From assembly GCA_003565055.1 (NCBI GenBank), contig PXDM01000383.1:1-34010 (forward strand): a DNA stretch of 34,010 nt, in the 5' to 3' direction. Below the pieces are notes generated by a model. It had not been told where the DNA came from. It worked only from the letters and a program-made list of their open reading frames with translations, and did not search any database. This stretch comes from Paracoccaceae bacterium. Lineage in GTDB: Bacteria > Pseudomonadota > Alphaproteobacteria > Rhodobacterales > Rhodobacteraceae. A program made the translations under genes and the position numbers. Position 1 is the first letter of the stretch, and each line of letters begins with the position of its first letter. Positions 7,719 through 15,198 of the stretch are shown piece after piece.

Positions 7719-8071
7719 CGTGACTGCTCCATCTGGCGCGTATTTGGGGTGCTGGGTTCGTTCGCCTGCGCGGGCGGTGCGGAATTTGACCGACATTCTG
7801 CCGTTAAGATATGTGGGCCGTATAGCACCGGGGCTGCAAGAAATCCTAGGCTGGTTTTGCCAAGTTAGCGCAACCAAGCGGACGTTAGCGCAACATAAAG
7901 GAATTGTTGTGCACAGTGACTGTTGCCAATTGGCACACCCTGCGGTGCAGAATCACTCTGCCCGGCATTGATTGGCCGTTATTTTGTTGCGGAAGGGCGA
8001 GGATTGGGTAATTCTATGTCAAAATTAAGGCAGAAAATGCCGTGTAGAGCAGTAATCGGAAAGGCAGGCCC
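7719..8071. promoter_or_regulatory. pckA-chvI divergent regulatory region with no gene
   Basis: This 353-base gap must hold both promoters. It contains GTTAGCGCAAC twice (7864-7874 and 7884-7894), exactly 20 bases apart, and a perfect 12-base palindrome TGCCAATTGGCA (7924-7935). For chvI, TTGCGG, 16 bases, TAATTC near 7990-8015 is a weak promoter candidate, and AAAGG precedes its ATG. I see no credible small gene. The boundaries of individual promoters cannot be fixed by eye. Confidence 0.6.
7864..7894. promoter_or_regulatory. Paired direct-repeat operator GTTAGCGCAAC x2
   Basis: Two identical 11-base boxes with GTT...AAC ends and a GCGC core, spaced 20 bases start to start, so on the same face of the helix. 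A central CG flanked by inverted ends is typical of LacI-family operators. The LacI-type regulator CceR is reported to control pckA in Rhodobacter sphaeroides; linking it to these boxes is an inference. They lie about 150-175 bases before the pckA start and 180-210 before chvI. Confidence 0.45.
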
Positions 8072-8770
8072 ATGTCGCTAATTGCGTTGGTCGATGACGA
8101 CCGCAATATTCTTACATCTGTATCAATTTGTCTTGAGGCGGAAGGCTTCGACGTCGAGACCTATAATGACGGTCAGGCAGCACTTGACGCGTTCAATCGC
8201 AAGATGCCTGACATGGCCGTCCTCGACATGAAAATGCCCCGGATGGACGGGATGGAATTGTTGCAGCGCCTGCGCCAGAAAACGCAGATGCCGATCATTT
8301 TCCTGACCTCCAAGGATGACGAGATCGACGAAGTGCTCGGCCTGCGCATGGGGGCGGATGATTACGTCAAGAAGCCTTTCTCGCAGCGGTTGCTGGTCGA
8401 GCGCATTCGTGCGCTCTTGCGCCGCAAACAGGCCCTTGACGCGGGTCCGGACGCGTCAGAAGAGTCCAAGGTGCTTGTGCGGGGGCAGTTGGAAATGGAT
8501 CCGCTGCGCCATCAGGTGAAGTGGAAAGGGCATGATGTCACCCTGACCGTGACCGAGTTCTTGTTGCTTCAGGCGTTGGCGCAGCGTCCAGGTGTGGTCA
8601 AGTCCCGCGACCAGTTAATGGACGTGGCTTATGAGGATCAGGTTTATGTGGATGATCGGACCATCGATAGCCACATCAAGCGTTTGCGCAAGAAAATGCG
8701 CAGTGTGGACGAAGAGTTTTCGTCCATCGAAACGCTCTACGGAATTGGCTACAAATATAACGAAGTGTAA
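8072..8770 (+). CDS. chvI: Two-component response regulator ChvI
   Basis: OmpR-family response regulator, 232 residues. The receiver domain has the acidic pocket DDD at residues 8-10, phosphorylated Asp52 in AVLDMKMPRMDG, Thr in IFLTSKDD and Lys in DYVKKPF. The C-terminal winged-helix DNA-binding domain starts near residue 135 and includes LTVTEFLLLQALAQRPGVV and DDRTIDSHIKRLRKKM. In relatives the ChvG/ChvI pair responds to acid and envelope stress and controls surface polysaccharide, motility and central-carbon genes. It is the first gene of a run continuing with chvG, hprK, rapZ, a IIA gene and HPr. The gap to the kinase gene is about 42 bases. Confidence 0.95.
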   Translation: MSLIALVDDDRNILTSVSICLEAEGFDVETYNDGQAALDAFNRKMPDMAVLDMKMPRMDGMELLQRLRQKTQMPIIFLTSKDDEIDEVLGLRMGADDYVKKPFSQRLLVERIRALLRRKQALDAGPDASEESKVLVRGQLEMDPLRHQVKWKGHDVTLTVTEFLLLQALAQRPGVVKSRDQLMDVAYEDQVYVDDRTIDSHIKRLRKKMRSVDEEFSSIETLYGIGYKYNEV

Positions 8771-8812
8771 CATGCCAGAGGCGCGGCAAGGTCGCGCCGA
8801 GATCGAGCGGGT

Positions 8813-10480
8813 GTGAGGGTGAGCAGGGAGACAGCAGCGTCGAGGACAGATATCGTTCTGGGGGATGACTGGGTCGGCCCGGGTGATGCAGTTGAAAACG
8901 AAGTGCGCGCCTCGCGTGCGCGTCGTGGTTTTCGCAGTATTTCCAGCTCACCTCTTGCGCGCAAGATCGCCCTGTTCAATCTCGTGGCGCTGGTTCTGCT
9001 GATTGTCGGGATCCTCTTCACCAATCCGGTGCGCGATTCTCTTTTGCGCCAGCAGGAGGAAACGCTTGGCGCAAATGTGCAAATCCTTGCAGCGCTTGCC
9101 GCCAATGGGCAGGCGGAGGGTCTGCGTGAGGCGCTGACGCGCGATCTTGCGATTGATGAGCGATTCGAGATCACACTTCTCGACGCCGAAGGGCAGACAA
9201 TAGACCGGGTCCGGGGGGGCGTGCGGGACGGCGCGCAACTCGCCAAACAGCGTGGCACCCCGATCAGCAACGTGCTGACTTCGATCTGGAACGCCATGAC
9301 GTCGATGACACCGATCGAGCGCGGCGAGACCTCAGTGCGCAGTTTTGACGACGTCGCGCAAGAGATGTTTGCGCGCAATCGCGACGGTGTGACGGCCAGC
9401 TACACGCATGGCGCCGGGACCGATGACATGTGGCTTGCGGCCAGTGCGCCGATCATCGTGGATGGCGCGTTTTCCGGCGCAGTGTTCTTGCGGCGCGAGT
9501 CGGATGATACAGCGCTTCTCATGCGTCAGGAGCGAGAGCAGATTTATCAGTTCTTCCTGATCGCCGTTCTGGTCTCGCTTGGATTGAGTTATGTGCTCGC
9601 CTCGACCATAGCCAATCCGCTCGCCGATCTCGCCATGGCGGCAGAGCTTGGCAAGCGCCGTGATGCGCGCAAGAATCAGCCCGGAGCGCGGGTGCGCATT
9701 CCCGATCTTTCGGGGCGCCCGGATGAGATCGGGGACCTGTCGCGGGCCATGCGCGGAATTGTCAGCGCGCTCTATGACCGGGTCGAGGCGAATGAGCAAT
9801 TCGCAGCCGATGTTGCGCATGAAATCAAGAACCCGCTCGCGTCGCTCCGATCTGCGGTCGGCAGCATGCGCATGGCCAAGCGCGAAGACCAGATTCAACG
9901 CTTGCTGGAGGTGATCGAGCATGATGTGCGCAGGCTCGACCGGCTGGTTTCCGACACGTCAAATGCGTCGCGTCTCGATGCAGAACTGGTGAAAGAAGAA
10001 CAGGAAGAATTCGATCTGGTCCTCTTGCTGAACAATCTCTGTCAGCATCTGTCGCAAGAGGCCCGCGACAAAGGCGTGGAATTCATCAAGATCCTGCCGG
10101 AAAACAAGATCATGGTGACCGGGCTGGAGGGGCGGCTGGCGCAGGTTTTCGTGAACCTGATCACCAATGCGATTTCGTTTTGCGAGGACGGCGATGCAGT
10201 GCGGGTCTGGGCCCGGCAGCGCCATGACCGGGTGCTGGTCGTGGTCGAAGATACGGGGCCGGGCATCCCCGACAATGCGCTGAAGAAAGTCTTCAAACGG
10301 TTCTATTCCGAACGGCCGGTGCAGCAATTCGGCAATCATTCGGGGCTTGGGCTCGCGATTTCCAAGCAGATCATCGAAGCGCATCAAGGTGTGATCTGGG
10401 CCGAGAATATCCGCCCCACGGATGCGGAGCCTGACAGTGCACCTCTGGGGGCGCGTTTTGTCGTGGGCCTGCCGCTCTGA
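8813..10480 (+). CDS. chvG: Sensor histidine kinase ChvG
   Basis: Inner-membrane sensor kinase partner of ChvI, 555 residues. A short cytoplasmic N-terminus (about 1-50) with DIVLGDDWVGPGD, typical of roseobacter ChvG, leads to a membrane helix at about 53-72. A periplasmic domain follows to about residue 240, then a second helix (FFLIAVLVSLGLSYVLAST), HAMP, and a HisKA domain with His336 in AADVAHEIKNPLAS. The ATPase domain has the N box NLITNAISFCED, G1 DTGPGIP and G2 SGLGLAISKQI. The start is uncertain: GTG 8813 has only a weak ribosome site, and GTG 8819 is an alternative six bases on. The stop overlaps the hprK start (TGATG), indicating coupled translation. Confidence 0.94.
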   Translation: MRVSRETAASRTDIVLGDDWVGPGDAVENEVRASRARRGFRSISSSPLARKIALFNLVALVLLIVGILFTNPVRDSLLRQQEETLGANVQILAALAANGQAEGLREALTRDLAIDERFEITLLDAEGQTIDRVRGGVRDGAQLAKQRGTPISNVLTSIWNAMTSMTPIERGETSVRSFDDVAQEMFARNRDGVTASYTHGAGTDDMWLAASAPIIVDGAFSGAVFLRRESDDTALLMRQEREQIYQFFLIAVLVSLGLSYVLASTIANPLADLAMAAELGKRRDARKNQPGARVRIPDLSGRPDEIGDLSRAMRGIVSALYDRVEANEQFAADVAHEIKNPLASLRSAVGSMRMAKREDQIQRLLEVIEHDVRRLDRLVSDTSNASRLDAELVKEEQEEFDLVLLLNNLCQHLSQEARDKGVEFIKILPENKIMVTGLEGRLAQVFVNLITNAISFCEDGDAVRVWARQRHDRVLVVVEDTGPGIPDNALKKVFKRFYSERPVQQFGNHSGLGLAISKQIIEAHQGVIWAENIRPTDAEPDSAPLGARFVVGLPL

Positions 10481-10950
10481 TGGCCGATTTGGGCCGCGAG
10501 TTGATCCATGGCTCCTCTGTGGCGTTCAGCACCTGCCGGGGCTGGGAAGGTATGTTGATCATTGGCAGGTCAGGCTCCGGCAAGTCGGAGTTGGCGCTGG
10601 AGCTTCTTTCCCTCGGCGCGCGGCTCATTGCGGATGATCAGACGGAGCTTTTCCGCCGTGGCACTGGCATTGCAATGCGCGCGCCCGGGCGTTTGCGCGG
10701 GATGATCGAGTTGCGCGGGATGGGGGTATTGCGCGCGGCTCAGGTTGATGAAGTCGATCTTGTTCTCGTGGTGGATATGGATGAGGAGGAAACGGAGCGA
10801 CTGCCGCATCCCCATCACTTCGCGCGGCTTGGCATCACGGTCCCCCGGCTCAGGCGTTGCACGTCACGTGTGTTCGCCGCGGGGCTGAAACACTACATCA
10901 TGGAGCGGCACAGATCGCAGGAGCATGTCCTTGGAACCCGTCAGTCCTGA
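10480..10950 (+). CDS. hprK: HPr kinase/phosphorylase, short alphaproteobacterial form
   Basis: Phosphorylates HPr on Ser46 and, in the family, can reverse this. The 156-residue protein lacks the N-terminal domain of Firmicutes HprK and consists of the catalytic domain only, as usual in alphaproteobacteria. The Walker A motif GRSGSGKS is at residues 29-36, followed by ARLIADDQTEL and the IELRGMGVL signature of the family. The target Ser46 is present in the HPr gene four positions downstream. Its start overlaps the chvG stop and its last 26 bases overlap rapZ, so expression is tied to the stress sensor pair. Slightly long at the C-terminus (IMERHRSQEHVLGTRQS) because of the overlap. Confidence 0.93.
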   Translation: MADLGRELIHGSSVAFSTCRGWEGMLIIGRSGSGKSELALELLSLGARLIADDQTELFRRGTGIAMRAPGRLRGMIELRGMGVLRAAQVDEVDLVLVVDMDEEETERLPHPHHFARLGITVPRLRRCTSRVFAAGLKHYIMERHRSQEHVLGTRQS

Positions 10951-11839
10951 TCAGAATCCTGCCGCGCGGCTCGTCCTGTTGACCGGGCCATCCGGCGCGG
11001 GCCGTAGCACCGCGCTCAATGTCTTCGAGGATCTGGGTTTCGAAGCCATCGACAACATGCCGATTTCGCTTGTCTCGCGTCTGGTTGCAGAACCGCTGGA
11101 GCGGCCTCTGGCGCTTGTGCTCGACCCGCGCAACCGTGACTTTTCCGTGAATGCGCTGCTCGCGCTCGTGGAACAACTCTCCGCCTCAACGCGCTTCGAC
11201 TTCGATCTGGTGTATCTCGACTGCCCGATTCCGACGCTGATCCGGCGCTATTCGGAAACGCGGCGACGCCACCCGCTGAGCCAGAGCGGGGAAGCGCGCG
11301 ACGGGATCGAGTTCGAGGCGCGCCTGTTGCGTCCGGTTCGGCTACGGGCGGATATCCTGATCGAGACGGATGGCATGACGCCGCATGATTTGCGCGATCA
11401 GATCAGGGCACAGTTTTCTATCGAAAACAGCACTGTCATGCATGTGAACGTCGTATCCTTCTCCTATCGGCGCGGCATCCCCATCGGTGTCGATCTGGTC
11501 TTTGATTGCCGGTTTCTGAGCAACCCGCATTGGCAGCCGGACCTGCGCCGACTCGATGGTCGCGATATAGCCGTGTCCGATTTCGTCACTCAGGATCCAA
11601 GATTTGCTGATTTCTTTCGGCGCGTTCAGGGGTTGGTTGAGAGTCTTTTGCCGGAATACGCGCGCGAAGGGAAAGCACAGCTCACGATTGGTTTCGGATG
11701 TACAGGCGGGCAACACAGATCGGTGGCGACCACTGATAAATTGGCGAATGCCCTTGCGCAGGCCGGGTGGCAGGTGTCTAAACGTCACAGGGAATTGGAA
11801 CGGATGGCTGCGCATATCGCAGCCCAGAGGAACGAATAG
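10925..11839 (+). CDS. rapZ: RNase adapter protein RapZ (YvcJ-type nucleotide-binding protein)
   Basis: P-loop nucleotide-binding protein of the RapZ/YvcJ family, 304 residues. The Walker A motif GPSGAGRS lies at residues 21-28, DLVYLDCP is the Walker B region near residue 97, and the C-terminal domain has GFGCTGGQHRSV, the family hallmark. In Escherichia coli RapZ directs RNase E to the small RNA GlmZ to tune glucosamine-6-phosphate synthesis; that RNA pair is not generally known in alphaproteobacteria, so the local target is uncertain. The ATG at 10925 lies inside hprK (26-base overlap). AGGAG is only one base from the ATG, which is unusually close, so a slightly later start is possible, but the P-loop position supports a start in this area. 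Confidence 0.92.
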   Translation: MSLEPVSPDQNPAARLVLLTGPSGAGRSTALNVFEDLGFEAIDNMPISLVSRLVAEPLERPLALVLDPRNRDFSVNALLALVEQLSASTRFDFDLVYLDCPIPTLIRRYSETRRRHPLSQSGEARDGIEFEARLLRPVRLRADILIETDGMTPHDLRDQIRAQFSIENSTVMHVNVVSFSYRRGIPIGVDLVFDCRFLSNPHWQPDLRRLDGRDIAVSDFVTQDPRFADFFRRVQGLVESLLPEYAREGKAQLTIGFGCTGGQHRSVATTDKLANALAQAGWQVSKRHRELERMAAHIAAQRNE

Positions 11840-11847
11840 GTCAGTTT

Positions 11848-12237
11848 GTGATCGGCATCGTGATCGTAGCGCATGGGGGTCTCGCCCGCGAGTATCTCGC
11901 GGCGATTGAACATGTCATCGGCGCGCAGGTCGGAATTGTCGCGATCTCGATTGAATATGACCATGACCGCGATGCCAAGACCGCCGAGATTGCCGCAGCG
12001 GCTGATGAAGTGGATACGGGTGATGGCGTGGTGGTCGTCACGGATATGTTCGGCGGCTCCCCTTCCAATCTGTCCTTGCCCGCCTGTGCGGGGCCGGAGC
12101 GCTGTATTCTTTACGGTGCGAATTTGCCGATGCTGATCAAACTCGCGAAATCACGCAACCTTGGCTTGAATGACGCCACCACGGCGGCTCTGGAAGCCGG
12201 GCGCAAATATATCAATGCAATTGAGATCGGGCGCTGA
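11848..12237 (+). CDS. PTS mannose-type EIIA protein
   Basis: Small cytosolic phosphocarrier of the mannose-family IIA fold, 129 residues. The phosphorylatable His9 is in MIGIVIVAHGGLAREY, followed by VVVVTDMFGGSPSNL, which is the second family signature, and ANLPMLIKL. There is no IIB, IIC or IID gene next to it, so it is a regulatory rather than transport component, as in other alphaproteobacteria. The start is GTG at 11848, eight bases after the rapZ stop, with AGG seven bases before it. HPr follows 26 bases downstream and is its expected phosphate donor. Confidence 0.92.
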   Translation: MIGIVIVAHGGLAREYLAAIEHVIGAQVGIVAISIEYDHDRDAKTAEIAAAADEVDTGDGVVVVTDMFGGSPSNLSLPACAGPERCILYGANLPMLIKLAKSRNLGLNDATTAALEAGRKYINAIEIGR

Positions 12238-12263
12238 GCGCATCGTAAAGACTGGTTATTGGA

Positions 12264-12533
12264 ATGACGGAAATCGAGCTGGAAATCATCAATGAAAAAG
12301 GGCTGCACGCGCGGGCCTCGGCGAAATTCGTCGAGATCGTTGAAGCCCATGACGCGCAGGCCGAAGTGATGAAGGACGGGATGAGTGTTCCGGGCGATTC
12401 CATCATGGGGCTCTTGATGCTGGCCGCATCGCGCGGGACGTCGATTCAGGTCAGGATCAGCGGCACGCAACAGGCCGAACTGGCGCAGGCGCTTGAGGCC
12501 TTGGTTGCAGATCGCTTCGGCGAAGCGATGTAG
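12264..12533 (+). CDS. ptsH: Phosphocarrier protein HPr
   Basis: 89-residue HPr. The catalytic His15 sits in KGLHARASAKF and the regulatory Ser46 in PGDSIMGLLML, both at canonical positions, so it can be phosphorylated by Enzyme I on His and by the HprK encoded upstream on Ser. In alphaproteobacteria this HPr (NPr) feeds the nitrogen-type PTS, and EIIA(Ntr) (ptsN) is encoded at the other end of this window. Enzyme I is not in the window. Last gene of the chvI cluster. Confidence 0.96.
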   Translation: MTEIELEIINEKGLHARASAKFVEIVEAHDAQAEVMKDGMSVPGDSIMGLLMLAASRGTSIQVRISGTQQAELAQALEALVADRFGEAM

Positions 12534-12734
12534 GCAACGCGCGCAGGAGTTGCATTTGCGGTCCATGGGTGGATTTTCGCGCCATCAAAGATTTGTGAAT
12601 GCGAAAGGGGGCGCGCAGCGCATGGTTTTCAGTTAACGTTAATCCAACGCATGTCTGGAACCTCTGTACAGATAGCGGGTTAAGAGTAACGTGACCCCAA
12701 ATCTAGTGGGTCGAGACATAGACAGGAGAATGGA
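12534..12734 (+). promoter_or_regulatory. Intergenic region before the outer-membrane protein gene
   Basis: About 200 bases with no gene. It contains a perfect 10-base palindrome TTAACGTTAA (12633-12642) about 95 bases before the next start codon, and AGGAG at 12724-12728, a good ribosome site seven bases from the ATG at 12735. No clear terminator follows HPr. A promoter is expected here because the next gene is a separate membrane-protein unit, but I could not fix its -35/-10 elements. Confidence 0.4.
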
Positions 12735-13355
12735 ATGACACGTTTTTTCGCTGCGACCTGTGTTGCTGCATGTGTCGCGACGACAGCTTCGGCTGGCGGA
12801 ATGTCCAAGACAGCGCCGATGAGCGAAACGCCGGTCGCAGTGCCGCCCGAAATGCCTGCTCCGGCACCACGGTTTGACTGGACCGGGGCCTATGCCGGTG
12901 CGGCGTTGGGCTACGGTCGCATGAGTATCCGCGGCACCGACAACGGGTCCGCAGGTGCAGGTGCGCTCTTCGCGGGTTACCGTATGGATATGGGCAATGT
13001 CGTTGCAGGCGGTGAGTTGATCTTGTCGCCAGCGGCCTTTGGATCGCCGCGTTTTGCCAATGGCGATCGTATTCGCGGCGGTGCCTCGGCCCTGCTCTCG
13101 GTCGGTATGCCGGTGACTGCTGATGCCCGCACGCTGGGCTATGTCGCTGCTGGTCCGAGCGTGCTGCGCACGCGCGGTGACGATGGTTCGGAGAATTCCT
13201 TCGGTGCATCGGTTGCCGTGGGGCTCGATCACATGCTGACGGATGACATCATGCTGCGCGGTTCGGTGAGCTACACTGCAATCAACAATGTTGGTGGCGC
13301 TGACTACCGGACTCGGACCACGGGCGCTTCTGTCGGTCTGGGCTTCAAGTTCTGA
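12735..13355 (+). CDS. Small outer-membrane beta-barrel protein
   Basis: 206-residue exported protein. Residues 1-20 are a signal peptide with probable cleavage after TASA. A short Pro/Ala-rich linker (about 22-48, with PVAVPPEMPAPAP) leads into FDWTGAYAGAALGYGRM, the usual opening strand of Omp25/OmpA-like eight-stranded barrels. Alternating hydrophobic strands follow and the protein ends in GLGFKF with a terminal Phe, the signal for barrel assembly. Such proteins are structural or adhesion-related outer-membrane components; a specific role cannot be assigned. It is flanked by its own upstream gap and a strong terminator, so it appears monocistronic. Control by the nearby ChvG/ChvI pair is plausible but unproven. 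Confidence 0.82.
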   Translation: MTRFFAATCVAACVATTASAGGMSKTAPMSETPVAVPPEMPAPAPRFDWTGAYAGAALGYGRMSIRGTDNGSAGAGALFAGYRMDMGNVVAGGELILSPAAFGSPRFANGDRIRGGASALLSVGMPVTADARTLGYVAAGPSVLRTRGDDGSENSFGASVAVGLDHMLTDDIMLRGSVSYTAINNVGGADYRTRTTGASVGLGFKF

Positions 13356-13376
13356 TCGGCAACCATCTGCGAAATT

Positions 13377-13412
13377 ATTCCCGCGCATGCCAGGCATGCG
13401 CGGGAATCTTTT
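13377..13412 (+). terminator. Intrinsic terminator of the outer-membrane protein gene
   Basis: Perfect 15-base inverted repeat (13377-13391 and 13393-13407) built on ATTCCCGCGCATGCC, followed by CTTTT on the plus strand. The one-base centre means the innermost pairs must open to form the loop. The minus-strand side lacks a T run, so it acts mainly on the plus-strand gene. Confidence 0.88.
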
Positions 13413-13429
13413 GGCGCATGGCCATGAGC

Positions 13430-14545
13430 TTAATCGTGCTCGCCCAGTTGCGGGGCAGGGCGCGTCGGTAAGTCTGAGTGGCGCGAAAACCGGCAGGGGC
13501 CGCGCACGCCTTTGATCCCGTCCATGTCAAACTCAAGCCCGCGCGCCTGCACCTGCGGATCCGCGAAAACGGCCGCCATGTCATTGATCGGTCCGGCTGG
13601 CACGCCTTGCGCTTCGCAAGCTGCGAGCAGCGCCGCGCAGGTCCAGTCTGTCGTCCGGGCGCAGATCTGCGTAGAAAGATCGCTCTGTCGCGCCACGCGG
13701 TCGGCATTGGTGCGGAAATCCGGATGCGATGCGAGATCATCGAGGCCAAGAATCGCGCAGAGCCTCTGATATTGCGCATCATTGCCTGTTGCGATGATGA
13801 TATGACCGTCGCTGCAGGGGACAGTCTGATAGGGGGCGAGATTGGGATGGAAATTCCCCAGCCGCTGCGGCGCGAGTCCCGTCGCGAGATAGTTCATCGC
13901 CTGATTGGCCATCAGCGCCACGGCGGAATCCATCAGCGCCATGTCGATATGCTGGCCCAGCCCGGTGCGCCCGCGCTCATGAAGTGCCGCGAGGATCGCA
14001 GTGCTGGCATAGATGCCGGTCACGATATCCGTGACCGCAACCCCGACCTTGTGCGGCGCATCCTCGGCAGGGCCTGTGACGGACATGAGGCCGGACATGC
14101 CCTGAATGATGTAATCATAGCCCGCGCGATGTGCGTAAGGACCAGTCTGGCCGAAGCCGGTGATCGAGCAATAGATCAGGCGCGGGTTGATCTGTGCGAG
14201 GCTGGCATAATCCAGCCCGTATTTCGCAAGCCCGCCCAGCTTGAAATTCTCGATGAGTATATCGGCCTCGCTGACAAGCGCGCGAACCTTCTCGCGGCCC
14301 TCTGATGTGCGGAAATCTGCCGTGACGGAGGATTTGTTGCGATTGGTCGCGTGGAAATAGGCCGCGTCGCGGCTGCCATCGGCGCGCGTCAGGAAGGGCG
14401 GGCCCCAGCGGCGTGTGTCATCGCCCTCGGGCGACTCAATCTTGATCACCTCCGCGCCCATATCTCCGAGCGTCTGGCCTGCCCAGGGACCGGCAAGGAT
14501 GCGCGCCAATTCGATGACCCGGATGCCCTGCAACGGCCCTGACAT
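13430..14545 (-). CDS. Family III CoA-transferase (CaiB/BaiF type)
   Basis: 371-residue acyl-CoA transferase of the formyl-CoA transferase/alpha-methylacyl-CoA racemase/CaiB superfamily. The opening block GIRVIELARILAGPWAGQTLGDMGAEVIKIE is diagnostic (shown in parts), followed by NKSSVTADFRTSEGRE and the catalytic Asp in GQHIDMALMDSAVALM near residue 165. It moves CoA between carboxylic acids; the substrate (oxalate, succinate, mesaconate or other) cannot be deduced. The start ATG 14545 lies five bases after the stop of the DsbA-like gene, so it is probably the last gene of the dciA-dsbA-CoA transferase unit, although no metabolic link is obvious. Confidence 0.9.
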   Translation of the reverse strand: MSGPLQGIRVIELARILAGPWAGQTLGDMGAEVIKIESPEGDDTRRWGPPFLTRADGSRDAAYFHATNRNKSSVTADFRTSEGREKVRALVSEADILIENFKLGGLAKYGLDYASLAQINPRLIYCSITGFGQTGPYAHRAGYDYIIQGMSGLMSVTGPAEDAPHKVGVAVTDIVTGIYASTAILAALHERGRTGLGQHIDMALMDSAVALMANQAMNYLATGLAPQRLGNFHPNLAPYQTVPCSDGHIIIATGNDAQYQRLCAILGLDDLASHPDFRTNADRVARQSDLSTQICARTTDWTCAALLAACEAQGVPAGPINDMAAVFADPQVQARGLEFDMDGIKGVRGPCRFSRHSDLPTRPAPQLGEHD

Positions 14546-14550
14546 GGCGC

Positions 14551-15198
14551 TCAGCGACCGAGTTTCTCGTTCAGGATCTGGATGAACTCGGCGGCGGGCA
14601 TGTTGGAATAGCGCTGCCCGTCGATCACGAAACTGGGGGTCGAGCGGATGCCATAGCGCTCGGCATTCTGCTGGTAGAATTCGGTCAGCGCGAGGGCCTT
14701 GTCTTCATCTTCGAGGCAGGACTGGATCTGAGCGTCGTCAAGTCCAGCCTGCCGACCCAGCCGGCGCAGGTTATTGGCGATCACGCCGGGATCGCTTGCC
14801 GCCGCCCATGTGCTCTGCGTCTGGTAGATCAGGTCAACGATGCCGTGATAGCGCTCTTCGCCGCCACACCGCGCCACCAGCGCGGCCCAGAGCCCGAAAC
14901 GGTCGAAATAGGCTTCGCGCTTAAGATAGAGCACGTCACCCGTATCGACGAAGTCCTGCTTGATCTGCGGCAGGACATTCTGGTGGAAAGTCGCGCAATG
15001 CGGGCAGGTATAGGACGAAAACTCGATCATCACCACGGGCGCATCGGGATCACCCAGCGGCATATCGAGCGCGTGCAGCTCCGTCTCCTGCAAGGTCTCG
15101 CTGATCGCCATGGTCTGATCGTCATTCTGGGTCAGATACCACGCGCCCCCGGCTATTGCGAGGATGGCGATGGCGATCACGGGGAGGAGTTTTTTCAT
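14551..15198 (-). CDS. DsbA-family thiol-disulfide oxidoreductase (exported)
   Basis: 215-residue thioredoxin-fold protein for disulfide formation in the periplasm. Residues 1-22 form an uncleaved anchor or signal sequence (KKLLPVIAIAILAIAGG). The active site is C-P-H-C in FSSYTCPHCATFH near residue 72, and the cis-proline loop is STPSFVIDG near the C-terminus. The start at ATG 15198 has AGGA eight bases upstream, and the ATG overlaps the stop of the preceding dciA by four bases (ATGA). The DciA-DsbA pairing is common in this bacterial family. It most resembles the DSBA-like thioredoxins (thioredoxin_4) rather than classical E. coli DsbA. Confidence 0.92.
   Translation of the reverse strand: MKKLLPVIAIAILAIAGGAWYLTQNDDQTMAISETLQETELHALDMPLGDPDAPVVMIEFSSYTCPHCATFHQNVLPQIKQDFVDTGDVLYLKREAYFDRFGLWAALVARCGGEERYHGIVDLIYQTQSTWAAASDPGVIANNLRRLGRQAGLDDAQIQSCLEDEDKALALTEFYQQNAERYGIRSTPSFVIDGQRYSNMPAAEFIQILNEKLGR

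Noticed and set aside
6603..7868. 421-residue open frame antisense to pckA
   Set aside because: It mirrors the codons of a full-length, motif-complete PEP carboxykinase; the translation is rich in Arg/His/Gln with no recognisable domain. High GC content produces such shadow frames.
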